Part shown: positions 58,386 to 64,000 of the stretch, piece by piece
Numbering within the stretch: position 1 is the stretch's first letter
Layout of the letters: each line of letters starts with the position of its first letter
NCBI GenBank assembly: GCA_943788635.1
Contig: CALSRA010000018.1
Location: 25,001-89,000 of the forward strand
Source of the DNA: an uncultured Alphaproteobacteria bacterium
Lineage (GTDB): Bacteria > Pseudomonadota > Alphaproteobacteria > UBA8366 > GCA-2717185
Reading direction: 5' to 3'
DNA: 64,000 bases
Notes under the pieces: model-generated
What the model saw: only the letters and a program-made list of their open reading frames with translations
Told to the model about the DNA's origin: nothing
Databases searched by the model: none
Program-made: the position numbers and the translations under genes

Positions 58386-58934
58386 ATGGCAAAGAAACCT
58401 CAAAAAGCCGCACCGAAAGGCAATCAGAAGGGCTATGTGCTCGCCTGGGTTATCGCCGGCATCATTATTTTGTTCACGCCGTCGACAGTATTTTTGCTGG
58501 TCATCGGTATGGCCCCGACTCTGGTCGCATTTTTCATCGTTGATCGGCATCCGCTCAAATATACGTCCAGGACTGTTGGATATCTGAACTTCGCAGGATG
58601 CCTGCCTTATGCGTTGGATTTATGGGAAAATGGCGGGATCTGGGATTTTGAGCGATTGGTCGAAATCGTCTCGGACCCGTTCTCCTTGCTGGTGATGTAT
58701 TCGACCGCAGCGGTTGGCTGGGTAATTCTGTTTCTGACGCCGCCAGTTGTCGCTGCGTACCTTTCCGTAACCTACGAAATGAAGGAAAAACGGTTCAAGG
58801 CGCGGCAGGAAGAGCTTGTCGAAAGCTGGGGCAGGAATGTGCGTCACGGCGCGTCTGAAATGGATGGTGAAGAGGAACTCGACCGTGTCGACGATGTGGG
58901 CGCCAAGGCCTCGGATGGTAACGCGGCGGGATAG
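58386..58934 (+). CDS. Small integral membrane protein
   Basis: 182 aa with about four hydrophobic segments (for example YVLAWVIAGIIILFTPSTVFLLVI and MYSTAAVGWVILFLTPPVVAAYLSVTY) between a basic N-terminus (MAKKPQKAAPKGNQKG) and a charged, mostly acidic C-terminal tail. Family not recognised. It starts one base after the pseudokinase stop, so the two are surely cotranscribed and probably act together in the membrane. Role unknown. Confidence 0.75.
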   Translation: MAKKPQKAAPKGNQKGYVLAWVIAGIIILFTPSTVFLLVIGMAPTLVAFFIVDRHPLKYTSRTVGYLNFAGCLPYALDLWENGGIWDFERLVEIVSDPFSLLVMYSTAAVGWVILFLTPPVVAAYLSVTYEMKEKRFKARQEELVESWGRNVRHGASEMDGEEELDRVDDVGAKASDGNAAG

Positions 58935-59024
58935 GACGCCGGATCGCTCTCGGCTGTAATGTTCGGTGCCGATAGGCCAAAATCAATGCGGGCGTTTTAT
59001 CCCTTTTGGTCCGGCGGGCAGAAT

Positions 59025-59053
59025 GCGGGGCTGGCGCAAGGCACCAACCCCGC
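59025..59053. terminator. Inverted repeat between convergent genes, possible bidirectional terminator
   Basis: GCGGGGCTGG and CCAACCCCGC pair with one mismatch over a 9-base loop, between the ends of the membrane gene (58934) and rpoH (59060). CTTTAA follows on the plus strand, but there is no long T-run on either side. Confidence 0.45.
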
Positions 59054-59059
59054 TTTAAC

Positions 59060-59959
59060 CTAGTTACTTGTCGCGTTTCCGATTGCCAGTTTTTGTTCGA
59101 CAGCGGCGTTTCGGATTGCTTTCTGCAATTTTTCGAAAGCGCGAACTTCGATCTGCCGCACGCGTTCCCGGCTGATGCTGTAGACTTGGCTTAATTCTTC
59201 AAGTGTCGACGGGTCATCCTTGAGCCGCCGTTCGCTCAGGATGAAACGTTCGCGCTCGTTCAGCGTTTTCATGGCACTTTGCAACAAGGCGCTGCGCTTT
59301 CCCATTTCGTCCGCTTCAGCGACAACCGTTTCCTGACTGTCCGAATCATCTTCGAGCCAGTCCATCCACTCGCCTTCGCTATCGGCTCGCAATGGTGCGT
59401 TCAGCGAGTGATCACCACCCGCCATGCGCTTGTTCATGGACACGACGTCATTTTCGGGAACATTCAGTTCCTCGGAAATCTTTTTGACGGTTTCGGGTGT
59501 CATGTCGCCGTCGTTGATGGCCTGGAGCCGCCCTTTCAGCTTGCGCAGGTTGAAGAAAAGCTTCTTCTGCGATGCTGTCGTGCCGATTTTGACCAAAGAC
59601 CAGGAGTGCAGGATGTATTCCTGGATAGACGCGCGTATCCACCACATTGCATAGGTTGCCAGGCGGAAGCCGCGTTCCGGATCAAATCGTTTCACGGCCT
59701 GCATAAGGCCGATATTGCCCTCTGAAATGAGCTCGCTCAGGGGCAGGCCGTAGCCGCGATAGCCCATGGCAATTTTTGCGACCAGTCGTAGATGGCTGGT
59801 GACCATCTTATGCGCGGCTTCAACGTCATCATGGTCATGGTACGACTTTGCGAACATGTACTCCTGATCTTGAGTCAGCATCGGGAACGCCCGAATACTA
59901 TCAAGGTACCGCTGAAGGTTGCCTTCGGGGCTGATTGCCAAAGTGGGGAGAGTAGCCAT
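59060..59959 (-). CDS. rpoH: RNA polymerase sigma-32 factor (heat shock)
   Basis: 299 aa. RpoH directs transcription of chaperone and protease genes. Region 2 reads MVTSHLRLVAKIAMGYRGYGLPLSELISEGNIGLMQAVKRFDPERGFRLATYAMWWIRASIQEYI with the RpoH box following (SLVKIGTTASQKKLFFNLRKLKG). Region 4 ends EELSQVYSISRERVRQIEVRAFEKLQ. It lies downstream of rluD on the same strand with its own promoter-like sequence in the 139-bp gap. Confidence 0.97.
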   Translation of the reverse strand: MATLPTLAISPEGNLQRYLDSIRAFPMLTQDQEYMFAKSYHDHDDVEAAHKMVTSHLRLVAKIAMGYRGYGLPLSELISEGNIGLMQAVKRFDPERGFRLATYAMWWIRASIQEYILHSWSLVKIGTTASQKKLFFNLRKLKGRLQAINDGDMTPETVKKISEELNVPENDVVSMNKRMAGGDHSLNAPLRADSEGEWMDWLEDDSDSQETVVAEADEMGKRSALLQSAMKTLNERERFILSERRLKDDPSTLEELSQVYSISRERVRQIEVRAFEKLQKAIRNAAVEQKLAIGNATSN

Positions 59960-60039
59960 GGCGATAATGCTCCTATTCGCTTCGACCCGTTTGCCGTTGA
60001 CCGGAAACGGCCAAGCCAGACGAGTTACTATATGTATGC

Positions 60040-60068
60040 ATATGTAAGGGTTTATTAATGAGATTCAA
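60040..60068 (-). promoter_or_regulatory. Possible rpoH promoter
   Basis: On the minus strand TTGAAT (complement of 60063-60068) and ACATAT (complement of 60040-60045) are spaced 17 bases apart, about 80 bases before the rpoH ATG. The -35 is preceded by C (CTTGAA), as in sigma-32 type promoters, so autoregulation is possible. Assigned by eye. Confidence 0.4.
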
Positions 60069-60098
60069 GGGTTGTCCACAAAAAGAATGTAATATTTC

Positions 60099-61076
60099 TC
60101 ACGCAACCGTTGCGCTGAAAGTATCAATTAAAAATTTGATATCATTTGGTAATTCAGAAACAAGATGGATTTTTTCGCCTGAAACCGGATGATCGAAACC
60201 GATCACGTGTGCGTGTAACGCCTGGCGGCTGAATAGTCGAACGGCGGCGGCGCAGTCGGGAGTCAGGCGCGCGCGTCGGCCGGGGTTTCTGCCGCCGTAA
60301 AGCGGATCGCCGACTATTGAATGGCCAATATGGGCACAATGGACACGGATCTGGTGCGTTCTGCCGGTTTCGAGGCGACAGCGTAACACACTTGCGTTCA
60401 GGCCCAGTCTGCGGGTGACTTCAAAATGGGTTGTAGCGGTTTTCCCCCGCGGCGGTGGAACCACAGCCATTTTCTTCCGGTTTTTCGGGTTGCGGCCGAT
60501 ATTTCCTTCGATCGTTCCAGCGCCCGGCGCGGGTATGCCCCAGGCAACGGCGATATACTCACGGTCAATCGTATGCTGCTCAAACTGGGCTGCCAGGCCG
60601 GCATGCGCCGCATCATTCTTGGCGACAACCAGCAGACCACTGGTATCCTTATCTATCCGATGCACGATGCCAGGCCGCCTGACGCCGCCGATACCCGATA
60701 GGCTGCTGCCGCAATGCGCCAGCAGGGCGTTGACAAGCGTTCGGTCCGGATTGCCGGGTGCGGGGTGGACGACCATTCCCGCTGGTTTGTCGACAACGAG
60801 CAGGTCATCATCTTCATACCGGATGTCGAGGGGAATATCCTGCGCAACGACTGTCGCAGGCGCGGCTTCCGGTACCAATGTCGTAAGGGTTTCGCCGGGT
60901 TTGACCCGATAAGAAGCGTCCGTTATCGTCCGTTCGCCGGAGCATACGGCACCGGATTCGATCAGCGCTTTCAGCCGGGTCCGGGACAGCGCCGGGAATG
61001 CTTTGGCAAGCAGCCTGTCGAGGCGATTTCCGGCATCGTCTTCTTTAACCGTATGGGTCAGTGGTTCTTGCGTCAT
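60099..61076 (-). CDS. rluD: 23S rRNA pseudouridine synthase (RluD family)
   Basis: 325 aa from the ATG at 61076 (MTQEPLTHTVKEDDAGNRLDRLLAK); the ORF-track start at 61187 overlaps the divergent DUF6476 gene. An N-terminal S4 domain (LSRTRLKALIESGAV) precedes the catalytic core, with the active-site Asp in GIVHRIDKDTSGLLVVAKN and the signature LETGRTHQIRVHCAHIGHSIVGDPLYG. It modifies helix 69 of 23S rRNA in characterised members. It is followed by rpoH, as in many alphaproteobacteria. Confidence 0.93.
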   Translation of the reverse strand: MTQEPLTHTVKEDDAGNRLDRLLAKAFPALSRTRLKALIESGAVCSGERTITDASYRVKPGETLTTLVPEAAPATVVAQDIPLDIRYEDDDLLVVDKPAGMVVHPAPGNPDRTLVNALLAHCGSSLSGIGGVRRPGIVHRIDKDTSGLLVVAKNDAAHAGLAAQFEQHTIDREYIAVAWGIPAPGAGTIEGNIGRNPKNRKKMAVVPPPRGKTATTHFEVTRRLGLNASVLRCRLETGRTHQIRVHCAHIGHSIVGDPLYGGRNPGRRARLTPDCAAAVRLFSRQALHAHVIGFDHPVSGEKIHLVSELPNDIKFLIDTFSATVA

Positions 61077-61131
61077 ACTATTGTGACAGTCTCGTTGATT
61101 GTCCGAGTGGTGTCCAATCGAGGTTCTTAAC

Positions 61132-61446
61132 ATGCGTATGCTCCAGGCCCTTGTCATTTTCATGGCAGTCCTGATTTTTATCGCCATGGGTTTTCTGGTT
61201 TATGGCCTGATGACCCGGGTGGATGTTGTGGAAGATGTCGTCAATCCGGCGCCCGCGCTGACGGGAAAGGCATTCAATGACGTGAATGTCACGCTGCCGG
61301 CGGGCGCGTCTGTCGGTTGGATGACCGTTGCTGATGGGCGCATCGTCGTGCATGTGGCAGTCGACGGTGGTCGGGACGAAATACGTCTGTTCGAGCTTGC
61401 CAGCGGGCGTCCGCTTGGCACAATCCGGTTTATGCCAGCGCCATGA
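61132..61446 (+). CDS. DUF6476-like small membrane protein
   Basis: 104 aa from the ATG at 61132; the ORF-track start at 61099 adds 11 residues overlapping the rluD promoter side. One N-terminal membrane helix (LVIFMAVLIFIAMGFLVYGLM) is followed by a small soluble domain, VTLPAGASVGWMTVADGRIVVHV and LFELASGRPLGTIRF. This matches what I recall of DUF6476, a short alphaproteobacterial family of unknown function next to rluD. The stop overlaps the threonine aldolase start (ATGA). Confidence 0.75.
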   Translation: MRMLQALVIFMAVLIFIAMGFLVYGLMTRVDVVEDVVNPAPALTGKAFNDVNVTLPAGASVGWMTVADGRIVVHVAVDGGRDEIRLFELASGRPLGTIRFMPAP

Positions 61447-62495
61447 GCGGTTGGAATTTTTGCAGCGACAACGTTGCGGGCGCGTCACCGGAAATTCTTC
61501 AGGCACTTTCGCGTGCTGGCGCCGCCGGGGCGATGATGCCCTATGGGGCGGATCCGATTTCGCAAAAGGTTGAAAAGCACCTTGCGGAAGTCTTCGAAAC
61601 CGAACTGGACGTCTATTTTGTCGCGACGGGGACGGCGGCGAATTCACTGGCGTTGTCGGCGCTGTGTCCGCCCTATGGTGCGGTTTATTGCCATCCGGAA
61701 AGCCATATCAATGTTGATGAATGCAATGCCCCCGAATTTTTCACGGGTGGCGCGAAGCTGATCACGCTGGACGGGGCGGGCGGCAAGCTGGACGCGGGGA
61801 TGCTCGAGGCGGCGCTTGGACAGGGATGGGCGGGTGTTGAGCACCATGCACAACCTGCCGCTGTCAGTCTGACGCAGGTAACCGAAGCCGGCACGGTCTA
61901 TCGCCGGGATGAGACCGCCGCAATCGCCGAAATTTGCCGGGCGAATGGTCTCGGACTGCATGTCGATGGTGCCCGATTCGCCAATGCATTATCGACACTG
62001 GGGTGCAGCCCGGCGGAAGCGACCTGGCGCGCCGGGGTGGACGTCCTGTCCTTTGGTGCGACCAAGAATGGTGCGCTTGCTGCCGAAGCGGTTCTTTTCT
62101 TTCGCAAGGGACTGGCGGAGGGATTCCGTTTCCGTCGCAAACGCGCGGGCCATCTGGTGTCGAAAATGCGATTTGTATCGGCACAGCTTGACGCCTATCT
62201 GGCGGATGGCCTGTGGCTTGCCAATGCGTCCCACGCCAATGCCATGGCGGCGCGCCTGTCCGATGGGTTGCGGGATATGGCGGCGGTTCGATTCCTGTAT
62301 CCCGTGGAAGCAAATGAGTTGTTCGTGACGCTGCCGGCCAGGGTTCGCGACGGGCTGGCTGCGGAAGGGTTCGCCTTCTACCCCTGGCAAGCAGGCGGAC
62401 CGGACTGCGTCCGGCTGGTTACCGCTTTCGATACGCCTGTGGCGGCGGTCGATACCTTCATTGCCTGTGCCCGTCGGCACGCGGGCAATGCCTGA
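61443..62495 (+). CDS. Low-specificity L-threonine aldolase
   Basis: 350 aa. PLP enzyme that splits threonine or allo-threonine into glycine and acetaldehyde. Family blocks are NFCSDNVAGASPEILQAL, MPYGADPISQKVEKHLAEVF, FVATGTAANSLAL, LHVDGARFANAL and the PLP-lysine region VLSFGATKNGALAAEAV. Translation is coupled to the DUF6476-like gene through ATGA. The beta-eliminating-lyase family also includes phenylserine aldolases, so exact specificity is open. Confidence 0.92.
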   Translation: MSGWNFCSDNVAGASPEILQALSRAGAAGAMMPYGADPISQKVEKHLAEVFETELDVYFVATGTAANSLALSALCPPYGAVYCHPESHINVDECNAPEFFTGGAKLITLDGAGGKLDAGMLEAALGQGWAGVEHHAQPAAVSLTQVTEAGTVYRRDETAAIAEICRANGLGLHVDGARFANALSTLGCSPAEATWRAGVDVLSFGATKNGALAAEAVLFFRKGLAEGFRFRRKRAGHLVSKMRFVSAQLDAYLADGLWLANASHANAMAARLSDGLRDMAAVRFLYPVEANELFVTLPARVRDGLAAEGFAFYPWQAGGPDCVRLVTAFDTPVAAVDTFIACARRHAGNA

Positions 62496-62551
62496 TGCGT
62501 CAAAACGGTTGCGGATTATCGCCGCCATTGCTAGAAGAGTCGCCCGGTCAC

Positions 62552-62627
62552 GTCCCCATCGTCTAGTGGCCTAGGACGCTGCCCTCTCACGGCGGTAACA
62601 GGGGTTCGAATCCCCTTGGGGACGCCA
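62552..62627 (+). tRNA. tRNA-Glu (anticodon CTC), CCA encoded
   Basis: The acceptor stem pairs GTCCCCA with TGGGGAC. The anticodon loop is CTCTCAC, giving anticodon CTC, and the T arm reads GGGGTTCGAATCCCC. The 3' CCA (62625-62627) is encoded. All arms fold without mismatch by eye. CTC reads GAG codons. Confidence 0.97.
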
Positions 62628-62830
62628 ACGGCTTCTTTGATTTGTCGCTATTTTAATTAGCATTCCACCTGTTCTCGGCAATATCTTGAGAATTTTCGGT
62701 GATGAAACACGCATGGAATACCCGCGTGTCCTTCAGCAAGCCGATACGATCACCGTTACCCGCTTCGGGGCGATGGCGTGATGTGATAGCGTCACTCGAC
62801 CGCAATAGGTTTTGAACAAGGAGTACGATT

Positions 62831-63241
62831 TTGGAAGCAATTGGCGCATCGCTAATCGGGTTGCCCTGGTTTCTGGCCTATTTCGCAACTGCGGTCGCCA
62901 TGACCTTGGTGTATGTGGTCATCTACACTTGGGTGACGCCGCATTCCGAGATCAAGTTGATTCGCGAGGGCAACCAGGCTGCGGCGCTGGCCTTTGTCGG
63001 CAGCCTGGTCGGCTTCTGCCTGCCGCTTGCCAGCGCGGTGGCTCATTCTGTGGCGCTGGTGGATTGCGTCATTTGGGGCGTGATCGCAGTCGTGATCCAG
63101 GTTGCGATCTTCTTCGTTGTCCGCCTGCCAATTCCCGGTATTTCTGAGCGGATCGAGAAAGGCGATAACGCCAGCGGCCTATGGCTGGGCGCGACGTCGC
63201 TCGCCGGTGGTCTGCTCAACGCTGCCGCCATGACGACCTGA
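62831..63241 (+). CDS. DUF350 membrane protein
   Basis: 136 aa starting at a TTG preceded by AAGGAG at seven bases, which decides the start. About four membrane helices (WFLAYFATAVAMTLVYVVIYTWV, ALAFVGSLVGFCLPLASAVAHS, CVIWGVIAVVIQVAIFFVV and a C-terminal one) match DUF350, small inner-membrane proteins of unknown function. EIKLIREGNQAAAL is the family's conserved loop. It is monocistronic by position. Confidence 0.85.
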   Translation: MEAIGASLIGLPWFLAYFATAVAMTLVYVVIYTWVTPHSEIKLIREGNQAAALAFVGSLVGFCLPLASAVAHSVALVDCVIWGVIAVVIQVAIFFVVRLPIPGISERIEKGDNASGLWLGATSLAGGLLNAAAMTT

Positions 63242-63297
63242 CTTAGGACGTCGCCCTATCGGCGCATGTTCGCGACTCGGACGGTCAGGTCAGGAAC

Positions 63298-63576
63298 TTA
63301 CGTTTGTGCGGCGGACTGCGACCAACCGACAAGAAATATGATTACCGAAGAAATCAACGTACCTGGAATTGCAATGGCGGCGGATTTCTGAAAATCAATC
63401 GGGGCATCTCCTGAAAACCCGATTGCCGCAACAGCGATAAAGAGGACGGCAAATACAACCCCCGTAGCGCCAATGGCGATCAGTTTCGAAACGGATCGTT
63501 TTGTCAGTACCTTGAAAAAGAAACCCTGGAAAATTACGCCGAGCAGTGTCGCGCCAAGTATTTCAGGCATATTCAT
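63298..63576 (-). CDS. Small membrane protein of unknown family
   Basis: 92 aa with about three hydrophobic segments (for example LGATLLGVIFQGFFFKVL, IAIGATGVVFAVLFIAVAAIGF and AIPGTLISSVIIFLVGW). No family recognised. It is convergent with the DUF350 gene. The 156 bases to its right hold no gene that I can support. Confidence 0.6.
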   Translation of the reverse strand: MNMPEILGATLLGVIFQGFFFKVLTKRSVSKLIAIGATGVVFAVLFIAVAAIGFSGDAPIDFQKSAAIAIPGTLISSVIIFLVGWSQSAAQT

Positions 63577-63732
63577 TATGTCCCATCGTTATTATTATTT
63601 GGGTATCGCAAGCGGCCGACCATAGGGTACTGGCCGGGAATGGGATATCTAATTGTGACCGGCGCCTGAAATCATGTGTCGATGCGCTCCCTGAAGGGTG
63701 ATTTTACTATACCAGGGTAGTCGGTCCAACGT

Positions 63733-64000
63733 TTACGAGCGCGTGAACTGCCCCGTTTTCAGGAAATGGCACGTTTGCCGGTGAACGGACGGGTTCCATG
63801 CAATGAAACTGTGGGTGGCCGGCAGGGCGATATGGTCTTTCATGCCGATCAGCTTCGTCTTTGCCACGGAAACACGGCCGTCATGGGGCGCTGGCACCAT
63901 ATGGTTGGCGACAAAATAGGGCCATCCCCTGCTGCCGGCGATGACGCCGATTTCGTAATAGGGCAGTGCCTGGTTCCGGGAACGGGCGTCGGTGGTCAGT
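63733..64000 (-). CDS. Lipase/esterase-like alpha/beta hydrolase, C-terminal part only
   Basis: An open minus-strand frame of 89 codons runs in from the right edge and ends at the TAA at 63733-63735; the ORF track omits it because the start lies outside. The protein reads YYEIGVIAGSRGW, then a D/G pattern HDGRVSVAKTKLIGMKDHIALPATHSFIAWNP and a final QTCHFLKTGQF. The DGRVS aspartate and the LPATHSF histidine fit the acid and base of the catalytic triad in a lipase-like alpha/beta hydrolase family. The nucleophile Ser would be upstream, outside the window. Confidence 0.75.
   Translation of the reverse strand, partial: LTTDARSRNQALPYYEIGVIAGSRGWPYFVANHMVPAPHDGRVSVAKTKLIGMKDHIALPATHSFIAWNPSVHRQTCHFLKTGQFTRS

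Noticed and set aside
62552-62830. tRNA-Glu as a possible integration (att) site
   Set aside because: No integrase, no repeated tRNA 3' end, and no island-like genes follow it.

Overview
The window looks like a chromosomal segment of an alphaproteobacterium, probably a Rhodospirillales-type lineage. The reasons are the recA-alaS-...-icd and hisZ-purA-...-rpoH-rluD gene orders, a GAAC-N7-GAAC (alphaproteobacterial) LexA box in front of recA, and several small families typical of that class (DUF2336, DUF3126, DUF6476, DUF6675, IalB). Family names come from recognition of the translated sequences; no database search was run.

Layout. 1-975: 5' part of an acyl-CoA carboxylase biotin-carboxylase subunit (minus strand, runs off the left edge). 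1.1-5.8 kb: recA with SOS box and promoter, an IalB-like secreted protein, alaS. 5.9-11.3 kb: a MoxR ATPase and its CoxE-like VWA partner, separated by DUF2336 and DUF6675 genes on the other strand and by an IS5-family element; then a small lipoprotein. 11.3-14.1 kb: icd (three frameshifts) and a divergent 456-aa protein of unknown family with a strong terminator. 14.1-19.5 kb: LOG-family hydrolase, diheme cytochrome c, LysM protein, psd-pssA (phosphatidylethanolamine synthesis), and a 35-aa membrane peptide behind an FNR/FixK-type box. 19.7-22.2 kb: a complete IS66 element with 8-bp target duplication. 22.5-36.6 kb: accessory metabolism. This holds a lone receiver protein, two class III CoA transferases, a phosphonate biosynthesis operon (PEP mutase-nucleotidyltransferase fusion, phosphonopyruvate decarboxylase, an alpha/beta-hydrolase-fold protein lacking its catalytic Ser and His), a Rieske dioxygenase/MaoC/acyl-CoA dehydrogenase catabolic operon, an orphan TRAP solute-binding protein, and a gene split by a second IS5 copy. 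36.6-43.7 kb: lipoprotein, folB/folP/folK, acyl-CoA dehydrogenase, FAD-linked oxidase, tsaC, DUF3126. 43.9-49.7 kb: tartrate/malate-type dehydrogenase, an EamA exporter, two convergent SLC13 permeases. 49.8-58.9 kb: serC with a leader hairpin, serA, a frameshifted FG-GAP protein, hisZ, frameshifted purA, a pseudokinase-like membrane protein with an in-frame TGA, a small membrane protein. 59-64 kb: rpoH and rluD, DUF6476, threonine aldolase, tRNA-Glu(CTC), DUF350, a small membrane protein, and the C-terminus of a lipase-like hydrolase.

Three things stand out. First, six single-base frameshifts are all +1 insertions and fall in otherwise well-conserved genes (icd x3, purA, FG-GAP gene, small lipoprotein), which points to assembly/sequencing insertions more than decay. 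Second, the mobile elements can be delimited to the base by TIRs and target duplications, and removing one restores a clean 283-codon gene. Third, the phosphonate operon with its apparently non-catalytic hydrolase-fold member is the best candidate for undescribed biochemistry. No CRISPR array, prophage, integrase or toxin-antitoxin pair was seen, and no gene-free stretch exceeds 300 bases.
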